DNA from: Calothrix membranacea FACHB-236
Lineage (GTDB): Bacteria; Cyanobacteriota; Cyanobacteriia; Cyanobacteriales; Nostocaceae
Reading direction: 5' to 3'
Assembly (NCBI RefSeq): GCF_014696315.1
Contig: NZ_JACJPX010000010.1
Location: forward strand, 62,001 to 126,000
Length of the DNA: 64,000 bases
This document shows positions 1 to 8,033 of the stretch, piece by piece (the stretch's first letter is position 1; each line of letters starts with the position of its first letter). The position numbers and the translations under genes are program-made. The notes below the pieces were generated by a model that did no database searches, was not told where the DNA came from, and saw nothing but the letters and a program-made list of their open reading frames with translations.

Positions 1-1
1 T

Positions 2-1555
2 TTACAGTATCGAGTAGATCAAATTCAACGCGAATTGCAAATTTTTCGGCTTAATTATAAATTTAACGATCCAGAAGCTGAGGCAAAACAAATTGACGAT
101 CAAATCGCTAAATTGTCGGAACAAAGACAAACTATTGATATGCAGTTGGGAGAAGCTCGCTCAAAGTTTGATATTTTTAAGGGACAAGACGGAGTTACCT
201 CTATACTGAATACTCCGAATGCTGTTTTATATCAGCAAATACTAGCTCAGATTCGCCAATTAGATGCTCAGATTGTCCAAGAATCAACACGCTTGCAAGA
301 AGACAATCCAGCTATCCAAAGCTTGAAGGATAAGCGTAACAGTTTATTGCCTTTGCTCCAGAATGAAGCACAGCGCTTTATGGATGCCAAACTATCAGAG
401 ATAGCAACTCAAGTTCAAACTCTAGAGGTTCAGGGACAAGAGATAGACAAAACTATACAAAAACTTGAACAAAAACGTAAAAGATTGCCAGCCTTAGCAA
501 GGCAGTATAATGCACTGCAACGAAAATTACAGATCACTACAGATAGTCTCAATCGATTTCTTTCTACACGCGAAACGCTTCAAATTCAAGTATCCCAAAC
601 TGAGCTGGGGTGGCAGCTGCTTAATAAGCCAATTCAGCCCGAACAACCTGTAACTATTTCTAATATCAAACAAAGTTTACTCATGGCATTGGCTACTAGT
701 TTAGCCGCAGGGATAGGGGTTGCTTTTCTTATTGACAAGGTTGACAACACATTTCATGGTGCCAATGAGATCAAAGATAAGCTGAAACTACCATTGTTAG
801 GCAATATTCCTTTTGAAAAGCAACTGCATATTAGTCCGTCCCCTAGTTCTGAAGGAAATATCCCTTTAATCCGAATCCCAGATTTTCCCCCTGACAGTAT
901 TCCTGGATTAGCAGTCATACCAGATCAGGACTACAGTAATCATTCTGTAAAATTTTTGGAAGCTTTACGAGTACTTTATACTAATATTCAACTTCTGAGT
1001 TGCGATCGCCCCATGCGTTCCATTACCATCAGTTCAGCTATGTCTGGCGATGGTAAGTCTACAGTTGCTTTCCATCTAGCTCAAATAGCTACAGCAATGG
1101 GGCAAAGAGTGCTACTCATAGATGCAAATCTGCGTCAACCTGTAATTCACAATCTTTCACACTTAAATAATCTCTGGGGATTAAGTAATTTAATTTCTAC
1201 AAATTTGCCTCCAGGAGAGGTAATTCGGAAATTTCCTTCTATGAGCCAATTATCGGTGATCACGGCTGGGCCCATACCACCCGATCCCACAAAATTGCTT
1301 TCATCTGAAAAAATGAAGCGCCTGATGGAAGATTTCCATAATACGTTTGACTTAGTAATTTATGACACACCACCCGTACTGGGTCTAGCTGATGCTAGCT
1401 TATTAGCACCAAATACTGATGGGATTTTATTAGTAGTTAGGATTGATAAAACAGATTCTTCCAAAGTAGAACAAACTTTAGATAACCTCAAAATTTCGCC
1501 GATGAATCTTTTAGGTATTGTTGGTAATGGGCAAAATAGCAACTTGAATGATTAA
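2..1555 (+). CDS. Wzz/BY-kinase exopolysaccharide chain-length protein (5' truncated)
   Basis: The reading frame is open to the first base, so the N-terminal membrane segment and start lie outside the window. What remains is a long coiled-coil Wzz-like periplasmic region (to about nt 630), a transmembrane helix (about nt 670-735, ending before IDKVDNTFHG), then a cytoplasmic ATPase of the bacterial tyrosine kinase (BY-kinase) type. Walker A is SSAMSGDGKST (about nt 1030), Walker A' is LLIDANLRQP (about nt 1110) and Walker B is LVIYDTPP (about nt 1350). Such proteins control polymerisation and export of capsular or extracellular polysaccharide at the inner membrane. The C-terminus lacks the usual tyrosine cluster, so autophosphorylation of a Tyr tail is not supported. 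The fused Wzz-kinase form is common in cyanobacteria and needs no separate polysaccharide copolymerase. Confidence 0.85.
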   Translation, partial: LQYRVDQIQRELQIFRLNYKFNDPEAEAKQIDDQIAKLSEQRQTIDMQLGEARSKFDIFKGQDGVTSILNTPNAVLYQQILAQIRQLDAQIVQESTRLQEDNPAIQSLKDKRNSLLPLLQNEAQRFMDAKLSEIATQVQTLEVQGQEIDKTIQKLEQKRKRLPALARQYNALQRKLQITTDSLNRFLSTRETLQIQVSQTELGWQLLNKPIQPEQPVTISNIKQSLLMALATSLAAGIGVAFLIDKVDNTFHGANEIKDKLKLPLLGNIPFEKQLHISPSPSSEGNIPLIRIPDFPPDSIPGLAVIPDQDYSNHSVKFLEALRVLYTNIQLLSCDRPMRSITISSAMSGDGKSTVAFHLAQIATAMGQRVLLIDANLRQPVIHNLSHLNNLWGLSNLISTNLPPGEVIRKFPSMSQLSVITAGPIPPDPTKLLSSEKMKRLMEDFHNTFDLVIYDTPPVLGLADASLLAPNTDGILLVVRIDKTDSSKVEQTLDNLKISPMNLLGIVGNGQNSNLND

Positions 1556-1725
1556 GATTTACCAGAAATTTGGTAATCTTATACGAAAATACATTTTTTA
1601 ACTATTAGTTTAGGATGGCTAATTGCTATACCATATATAGCAAACATGAGGCTATCTAATAATGAAATATAAGCTCTATATTTCGCAAATTAATTTTTAT
1701 TTAATTTAATAAAGTTCTATATAAA

Positions 1726-3339
1726 ATGACTCAAAATTTAGTTAGCTCAAAAGCTCATTCGCAAAATATAATTAATCTACTTACTCATCATGAAGTAGTG
1801 AAAGAAGCGGAAGTAGAATCTTCTGATTGGGAAGCAGAAATAGCAAAATTAGTTGGACTTGAAGAACATCTATCTGATATAGAAGAAGTTGCAAAACCAG
1901 GCTCTCTAGAAATCACGAGTACGCCTGAAGTAGCTGCTACTAAGCAATCTTTTTCCTCTAATCCTTTTACCAAACTGATTTTAGTTAGCACTGTTACTTT
2001 GTCTATAGTGTTAATATTAAGCATTGTTTTGTTGCAGTTGATGGGTGGTAATAGCCAAAAACCAGTCAAAAAGAATACTATTATTTCAGAAGTAGAATCC
2101 CCACCTAAGAACGAAACAGATTCTCTAATTTCAGAAGTAGAAACTCTCAAAACAAAATTAGCACTTACAGAACAAGTCAAAGAAGTCAAAGCAGCGCAAC
2201 AACAACTGAGAAGTCTATTAATACAGCCACCAAAATTGATTAATCAATCGCCTTCTCAGATGAAACCTTCAGTGACTTCTAGGGATAGGCTACCAGTAGT
2301 ACAAACAAGAACAGCAACATTACTGCCAACAGTTTATGTGCCTCGGAGTATTCCAGGGAAGTACTCTGTGCAATTAGCTAATTCTCAACCAAAACTTATT
2401 GCTGTTAAAGTTACACCAAAATCACAGCAGACATCTACAAAATTCACCTCTCAATCATTGGGTAGTAAAAAACCATTAGCTACACCCAACACAACCCCAG
2501 TTCAGACACAACCGAATCGCTCTAACCAGGTGCTTGGAAGTGATCAACCTAATATTAATCCTACTAATTATCAACCTCCAAGAAATACTCAGGTACAGTC
2601 ATCGATCATAAATCCCCAAAACAATCAAACGCAAATACAACCACCCCCTCTAGCCAAGCAAGCACAACAAAATATGCTAAAATCGCTAGCTGTAGGTAGT
2701 AACGCCAAAGCAGTTTTAGCTACAGCAGTATTTGGAGAAACTAGCAGATCTAGTTCTAGCGGTAAAAATGATGAAAGTGGAAAAAACTTATTTGTGGTAC
2801 GGTTGAAAGAGCCATTAAAATCTGTAGATGGAGCGATCGCACTATCTAAACAAACCGAATTATTAACTGAAATTAATTCTATTTCTGAGCAAGGCTTATT
2901 GCAGCTAAATGTCTTGAAGGTTGTTTCACAAAACAATCAAAACATTACAGAAATTAGCCTACCCAACAATGCAATGATGATTCGCGCACCTCAAGGTAAA
3001 CCCCTAATAGCAAATCAATTTTCTAAGGGCGGGGGATCTATTGCTTGGATGGATGCAGGACTGTTCATGCTGGGTGGGCTGGGTAAAGTTGCAGATTTAT
3101 CTAACCGTACTGAATCTCAAGTGATTACTACAACCGCTGGTAGTACTGTTGTAAGCAATAATAACCCTAAAAAGAATATTTTGACTGGCATTTTAGAAGG
3201 TGGCATTAATTCCTTAGTACCTCAAATTACACAACGTAATCAACAAGCTATTTCGCAGTTAATGCAGCGAACCAATATTTGGTTTTTGCCTGCTGGTACA
3301 GAACTGCAAGTTTATGTAAATCAATCAATGCAGTTGTAG
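1726..3339 (+). CDS. Single-pass membrane protein, Pro/Gln-rich, possible VirB10/TrbI-like C-terminus
   Basis: I do not recognise this 537-residue protein with certainty. An acidic cytoplasmic N-terminus (1-80) is followed by one hydrophobic helix (about 84-107), a short coiled coil (about 125-165) and a long Pro/Gln/Ser/Thr-rich linker (about 170-325) of the kind that spans the periplasm in TonB- and VirB10-like proteins. The folded C-terminal part (about 345-537) ends in FLPAGTELQVYVNQSM, which resembles the end of TrbI/VirB10 beta-barrel proteins. That similarity is weak and no other secretion genes are nearby. It lies 170 bp downstream of the BY-kinase on the same strand, so a role in polysaccharide or envelope export is possible (inference). 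The ATG start has no strong ribosome binding site. Confidence 0.6.
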   Translation: MTQNLVSSKAHSQNIINLLTHHEVVKEAEVESSDWEAEIAKLVGLEEHLSDIEEVAKPGSLEITSTPEVAATKQSFSSNPFTKLILVSTVTLSIVLILSIVLLQLMGGNSQKPVKKNTIISEVESPPKNETDSLISEVETLKTKLALTEQVKEVKAAQQQLRSLLIQPPKLINQSPSQMKPSVTSRDRLPVVQTRTATLLPTVYVPRSIPGKYSVQLANSQPKLIAVKVTPKSQQTSTKFTSQSLGSKKPLATPNTTPVQTQPNRSNQVLGSDQPNINPTNYQPPRNTQVQSSIINPQNNQTQIQPPPLAKQAQQNMLKSLAVGSNAKAVLATAVFGETSRSSSSGKNDESGKNLFVVRLKEPLKSVDGAIALSKQTELLTEINSISEQGLLQLNVLKVVSQNNQNITEISLPNNAMMIRAPQGKPLIANQFSKGGGSIAWMDAGLFMLGGLGKVADLSNRTESQVITTTAGSTVVSNNNPKKNILTGILEGGINSLVPQITQRNQQAISQLMQRTNIWFLPAGTELQVYVNQSMQL

Positions 3340-3447
3340 CGCCTTTATAATCATCTGTACATTAAGTTAGTGTAGCTTCTTATAGAGAATTTACAATTTG
3401 TTGTATTGCTATAATCTACGAACGATAAAATTTAAATTCCCTATTGA

Positions 3448-4290
3448 TTATTGCAGTTTTACAAAAACCTTACCTTCTTTAATTTGTACAGGATATAACT
3501 GCAGGGAAACATCAGGAATTGTTAAACATTCGCCTGTTTCTAGGTTGTACTTAAAACCATGATGAGGACAGGTAAGAATACTATTGCCAACGTCACCTTG
3601 ATCCAAAGCGTGTCCTAAGTGAGCGCAAGCATTTTGATAACAGATAATGTTAAGACCATAACGATATAAAATTAGGGGATTACCTGCTAATGAGACTGCG
3701 AAAATACCAAAATTTGGTACTTGTTCAACAGTTGCAACTCGCACCCAAGTAGAGCCTCTTGGTGGAGAAAAAGGACTAGTTAAATTTGGCTTTAAATTAT
3801 CAACTTTTAAGTTGGAAGTAACAGCGATAACTTGAGTAATTTCTGGGCAATGAGATTTAATAGCCTGCTCAATTCCTTGTGTTAAAGTCAAAGTAGAAGC
3901 CGGACAATTACTGCAAGTTCCCAGCAATCTAACTTCTACTGTATCTGGAAGCTTAATTGCTACTAGTTCTACATCTCCATTATGGCTTTGTAAGCTTGGG
4001 CGTACTTCTTCCAGGGCTGTATGAATACGTTGCTCTAAAGGCGGTTGTGGTGGTTTGACTAATTCATGATACAGCAATACTGCATAGATGAATTCGTCAT
4101 CTACAGCATGGCGTAAAGCAGTTACAGATTCTTGTTTGAGGTTTTTAATTAAACGTTTTAAAGCAGTTTTATGTAATTCTTCAATTGCTCTTCTTAATCC
4201 TAAAACTACATATCTTTGACTTTCATCCCACTCGGATATAATTGCTTCAAATCGGCTAATCTCTTGAACTAACTCTTCTAGGTTATCCAT
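3448..4290 (-). CDS. NifU-like / Rieske [2Fe-2S] fusion protein
   Basis: A 280-residue protein with three parts. Residues 1-85 are helical with no clear family. Residues 86-160 match the NifU C-terminal iron-sulfur scaffold domain with the C126-S-N-C129 pair. Residues 180-278 are a Rieske [2Fe-2S] domain with C222-x-H224 and C241-x2-H244 as cluster ligands. It can therefore plausibly bind one Fe-S cluster on each module and act in Fe-S delivery or electron transfer. It is the last gene of a leftward set with two small membrane proteins and a TPR protein. In Nostoc, genes of these types accompany the hyp hydrogenase-maturation genes (from memory), which suggests a link to hydrogenase assembly. 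No hyp gene is present next to it here. Confidence 0.85.
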   Translation of the reverse strand: MDNLEELVQEISRFEAIISEWDESQRYVVLGLRRAIEELHKTALKRLIKNLKQESVTALRHAVDDEFIYAVLLYHELVKPPQPPLEQRIHTALEEVRPSLQSHNGDVELVAIKLPDTVEVRLLGTCSNCPASTLTLTQGIEQAIKSHCPEITQVIAVTSNLKVDNLKPNLTSPFSPPRGSTWVRVATVEQVPNFGIFAVSLAGNPLILYRYGLNIICYQNACAHLGHALDQGDVGNSILTCPHHGFKYNLETGECLTIPDVSLQLYPVQIKEGKVFVKLQ

Positions 4291-4391
4291 TTATCAATGG
4301 TCAATTCTCAAGGGTAAAATTGCAAGGTGTAAAGGTCAATAGTCAATACCTAATGACTAATGACCAATGACTCAAGATAAATAACTAATAT

Positions 4392-4616
4392 TTATTTGGT
4401 TTTGAAATCTTTCAATAAAAATGGCATTGCTGCACCTGTGACTATACTAGATATAACAATGGGGAGCCAAAAAGGCATTGCAGTTTGTTCCAACGACAAT
4501 AGTATGAAGGAATAGATAGCAATCGCGATCGCAATTTTTTGTATAAAATCTATGGGGTCGCGTAGGAGCCTTCCTTTGAAAAATAATTTAGCAGAAAACC
4601 ACCCAAGCTCAAACAT
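4392..4616 (-). CDS. Small membrane protein of 74 residues, unknown function
   Basis: The ATG is preceded by AGGAGG with good spacing, the clearest ribosome binding site of this set, so translation is well supported. The product has a basic N-terminus and two hydrophobic segments (about 26-42 and 47-66), ending in a charged KDFKTK tail, so it is probably a two-helix inner or thylakoid membrane protein. It lies between another small membrane protein and the NifU-Rieske gene on the same strand. A small membrane protein of this kind belongs to the extended hyp operon of Nostoc as I recall it. Function is not known. Confidence 0.7.
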   Translation of the reverse strand: MFELGWFSAKLFFKGRLLRDPIDFIQKIAIAIAIYSFILLSLEQTAMPFWLPIVISSIVTGAAMPFLLKDFKTK

Positions 4617-4716
4617 GATACCTCCTAGTTATTGGCATTAATTCATAGCATTTCTACAGGACGAGTAACGCAGATTTTTGCTAATTTTGATGGGAAAAAG
4701 CTTATGAGAAGGCGTA

Positions 4717-4956
4717 TTAAGAATTTGTGAGTAAATTTAGTACAGCCAACCCTACTAGAATGGCAGGAATCACACCAGCAGGGCCAAATAATCCACCCAA
4801 AATAGCAGAAAGTTTATAACCTATATCTTTACCAGCTAGTAGTATCCCGCCAATAGCACCGCCAAGCATAGATAAGACAGTTGCTATTAATACCCACACA
4901 ATTACTGTGGCGATGTTAAGGTTTCCCGATGCTAAACTGGTGAGAAAATTGCTCAC
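4717..4956 (-). CDS. Small glycine-rich membrane protein (GTG start), unknown function
   Basis: The frame can be extended to an ATG at 4992, but AAGGAGAG lies about 5 nt upstream of a GTG at 4956 and would be inside the longer version, so GTG 4956 is chosen (79 residues, beginning MSNFLTSL). Two hydrophobic segments are seen: one around IATVIVWVLIATVLSMLGG and one around the GLFGPAGVIPAILVGL stretch, joined by a short charged loop (GKDIGYK). This is a typical small two-helix membrane protein. It sits between the TPR gene and the 74-residue membrane protein and is probably co-transcribed with them. Function unknown. Confidence 0.7.
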   Translation of the reverse strand: MSNFLTSLASGNLNIATVIVWVLIATVLSMLGGAIGGILLAGKDIGYKLSAILGGLFGPAGVIPAILVGLAVLNLLTNS

Positions 4957-5083
4957 GATCTCTCTCCTTGTTGGTCTTGGCTCAAATAACAAATAAATTA
5001 TTAATTGCTAGTGAATACACAGTACACAAGCTGATAATTACTAACTGTTAACTCATAACTTATCTCTGATTGCAATTTGTAAT

Positions 5084-6040
5084 CTATGTAACAATTTCTT
5101 GGATTAATTGAGATACTAATTGTGATTGCTTTAACTTTTGTTGTTGCCTGAAAATTTCCCAAGCTTCTTGATAGTAAGTAGGAAAATGTAAGAGATGATG
5201 CCAATTATTAGCTTCTGGTTGTTGAGGGTTTTCGGGTAAGTTGCGGAGGGCGTTGGCTTTGTTAGAAATGGTATTAGCGTATTCGAGAGGCGTGTCTTGA
5301 GGGTTACGCACCTTTAAGGCTTCATCATAAGCTGCGATCGCTCGCAAGTTATTCTCTACAGGATGGTTACTGGCTAAATATTGCCAAGCGTTCCCTAAGT
5401 TATTTTGTAGCATTGCATATTCTTTAGGATATTCACTCAGCTTGATATGCTTCAGTGCTACTAGCAATGATTGCACCGCTAATCCCTGATGCCAATATTC
5501 CCGTTCTGATGCGAGGGGCATTGAAAGGTAGGCGATCGCAATATTGTTATATAAGATGGCGTATTCTTGGGGGTAGTCTTGCCAGGTAAATACCTGCAAA
5601 GCCTGATGATAAGCACTGATGCTATCTACTATCCTGGCCAAATTGAAGGGTACTAGTAATTGCAACACCAAACCCAAGTTCATCTGCGTTGCTGCTACTT
5701 CTTCTTTGGTAGCAAACTGCTTTAATAGCGGTAATGCTTCTTCATAAGCAGCTTTCGCTTGCAAAAGTAGTTGCGGCCCTACATTAGGAATTTTCTGTAA
5801 TGCCCTAGCCATCCCGATTTTAGCCTTGGCTTGAAGTAGGGGAAAGTCTGCACCACACATTTCGTAAGCCCGGTAATAGAGAGAGATTGCATTCCGCAAG
5901 TCTTTGCTATTTTGGGGCTGTTTTTGCATACCAAATGCTATCTCAATCAGCATCTGAATTTTTTCTTCTGTAGTTGCTGACTCAGATGTAATGGCTACTA
6001 TAGCCGCCTTCACTACTGAACCTGTAATGTTAGGGGTCAT
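5084..6040 (-). CDS. TPR-like helical repeat protein
   Basis: A 318-residue soluble protein built of helix-turn-helix repeats of the tetratricopeptide kind. Recognisable units include NAISLYYRAYEMC, AAYEEALPLLKQFA, SISAYHQALQVF, SLLVALKHIKL and AIAAYDEALKVRNP, each followed by EYA-x2-x-NN-x-A/GNA. It is likely a protein-protein scaffold in the cytoplasm. It is the first gene of the leftward set ending in the NifU-Rieske gene; a TPR gene is also part of the extended hyp operon of Nostoc (from memory), which would fit a role in hydrogenase maturation. The start ATG at 6040 begins MTPNITGS and no better internal start is seen. Confidence 0.75.
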   Translation of the reverse strand: MTPNITGSVVKAAIVAITSESATTEEKIQMLIEIAFGMQKQPQNSKDLRNAISLYYRAYEMCGADFPLLQAKAKIGMARALQKIPNVGPQLLLQAKAAYEEALPLLKQFATKEEVAATQMNLGLVLQLLVPFNLARIVDSISAYHQALQVFTWQDYPQEYAILYNNIAIAYLSMPLASEREYWHQGLAVQSLLVALKHIKLSEYPKEYAMLQNNLGNAWQYLASNHPVENNLRAIAAYDEALKVRNPQDTPLEYANTISNKANALRNLPENPQQPEANNWHHLLHFPTYYQEAWEIFRQQQKLKQSQLVSQLIQEIVT

Positions 6041-7237
6041 AACTACCGTAATATGGCTTTTGGGGGAATTGAATTTTCAATGCCTAAGAGAGATGAAGAC
6101 ATACAAATGTCTGTCATTTAAGGCTATAAATAGTCAGCTAATTTACGCAGATGGCGAATCTGTTCAGCAGAATTCCCTTGTTTTCCCCTATTGCCTTTCC
6201 CTTTAACCTTTAACTAAAGGAACCATCCTTGTGTTCAGATCCAATATCCAAGAATTGTGCAAGCTAAAATTAGGGGTAGGGTAAAAAAATAGAACGCTGC
6301 ATATGTTGCACCAGAAAATGAAAATCCCAGCTACGAAAACATAGGTTTGCTGCCTAATAGTTTTCTGTACCCGAGAACATTGTGGAGGTTGGGCAATTTC
6401 CGCAACACCCAAATATCTGGGCAAAGCTTTATCCTCAAGAACTATTCTATAAAAATGAATGATTGAGTATTGCTAGAGGTTGTTACCAGAAATATACTCA
6501 ACAATCCTTAGATGTAATAACTCAAGCTTTTAAACTATAAAGCAAGGTATTGACAAATTTCTAGGGGGTATTTGCCAATATTCAGACAGTTTTGATTACC
6601 TTAAGTATTTGGTGATTAATTTTGTATCATCAGGTAACAAACAGGCAAAAATTATTATGAGTTATTTTAATATGTTATGTGTAATCAATGCATATGTGTC
6701 AGGAAAATGCAACTATTTTTGGGTGATTAACTAACATGATATTGCAATGATGATTTGAAATTATGCCGCTTCATCTCTAGATATATTCTAGTTTTAGCAA
6801 CAACTTAAACTAGAACTAGGAATTATCAAAATCATATTAGTCTAAATATTATCCATATTTTTTGAAAAAAAGCTGTTATATCGAAAACTTTTTGATGAAA
6901 CTTATAGTTGCTCAGATTTTTTGATAATTATTTTGATAATTATGATTTAGCGCTTTGACATATATAATTAAAAAACGATCTCTTAATTATGAGAGATAAA
7001 TATTGAGAAACAGGTGATACGCTACAATACTTATCACCTGAATCATGCATAGTAACCAATAGAAAAACACATAGTCTATGACTAACGTACTATGGCTACA
7101 GGGTGGTGCTTGTTCGGGCAACACCATGTCCTTTCTGTAAACGCTATAGAATAAAAATTTGGTAAATATTAAAGGAGAAAGATTAGCTAGGTTGTTGCAA
7201 AGAGGGGAGATGCAGAAATAATCAAGTGGATATGATG
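6041..7237. other. AT-rich intergenic region, 1.2 kb, no supported gene
   Basis: The region lies upstream of the TPR gene and downstream of the DUF928 gene, both leftward. Two leftward frames (6203-6424 and 6987-7241) have no ribosome binding site and unlikely compositions, so they are not called. A perfect tandem duplication of TTTTGATAATTA occupies 6919-6942. Nothing else is resolved; promoters for the 5.1-6.0 kb set are expected near 6050-6250. Confidence 0.5.
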
Positions 7238-8005
7238 TCAATATACAAAGGGTTGTGTAGCTAGGTTTTCTAGCTCAATTGCTTTTAGTAAACTTTTCCA
7301 GTCTTCCGTCAGTTCTGCATTTTGAGGATTTGCCAAGCGAAGTTCCGCTAGCCTTGTTAAGGCATCGTACCACAGGCCATTTTCAGCATAGATTGCTACT
7401 TGTTGTTGTGGGGAAGATTGTTTAAGGCGATCGCGTAATGCGACATCTAAATTCACCCGCTGTACCCAGCCTTCTACATACTCTAATTTTGCGAACTCTT
7501 GATGATTGCAAGCTACTTTTACTTTAAAAAACCAGTGATATGACTTGTTGTTTTCTAAGATAGCCGGAGTATTTTGCAGTTTTACTCGCACAATTCCTGG
7601 TACTGAGGGTAGGGAAATATTTGTGCGATAGATGGTTTTATTTTGATCGGTTTGCAAAACGAACTCGATTGCGCGCAGGGAAGATTGATGGTAGGGAACG
7701 TAGAACCAAAAGCTGGGTTTTTCTACACTCGTTAAGCCCCAAACTTGGGTAATTGTAGGGGTTTGGTTTTGGCTGAGGCTTTGTTGATAGTTAGGTACAA
7801 AAGCGGTTAAAGGCAAACCTAGCGCTGTACAACCTCCTCGGGAAGCACCTTCTCCTCGATTTCCTGGTGCGCCACGATCCGGTGGTGGTGGCGGTGGTGG
7901 ATTGAAATTAATTGCTGCTGATTTTTCCCCTAGTGCTGGCGAACTGTTAATGACTGTAACTGTGAGTGCAGCCATTGAAACTAGTCGCAAAAGAAATAGT
8001 CTCAT
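7238..8005 (-). CDS. DUF928 family secreted protein
   Basis: The start is placed at ATG 8005 because AGGAG lies 9 nt upstream; a TTG at 8023 would put that site inside the gene. The product (255 residues) has a signal peptide (MRLFLLRLVSMAALTVTV...SPALGE), a polyproline stretch (NFNPPPPPPPDRGAPGNRG) and then the cysteine-containing DUF928 domain, including GGCTALGLPLTAFVP, TQVWGLTSVEKPSFWFYVPY and YHWFFKVKVACN. The two cysteines could form a disulfide outside the cytoplasm. The family is cyanobacterial and of unknown function. The gene starts 28 bp after the CHAT-CHASE2 gene ends and is the last of a leftward operon; co-occurrence with CHASE2 proteins suggests it works with the extracytoplasmic sensor (inference). 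Confidence 0.85.
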   Translation of the reverse strand: MRLFLLRLVSMAALTVTVINSSPALGEKSAAINFNPPPPPPPDRGAPGNRGEGASRGGCTALGLPLTAFVPNYQQSLSQNQTPTITQVWGLTSVEKPSFWFYVPYHQSSLRAIEFVLQTDQNKTIYRTNISLPSVPGIVRVKLQNTPAILENNKSYHWFFKVKVACNHQEFAKLEYVEGWVQRVNLDVALRDRLKQSSPQQQVAIYAENGLWYDALTRLAELRLANPQNAELTEDWKSLLKAIELENLATQPFVY

Positions 8006-8033
8006 CTGTCCTACTCCTAACAAATTTTTAGTC

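Noticed and set aside
6203-7241. Two leftward frames of 73 and 84 codons
   Set aside because: No ribosome binding site, Cys/Phe-rich AT-driven composition, no recognised motif.
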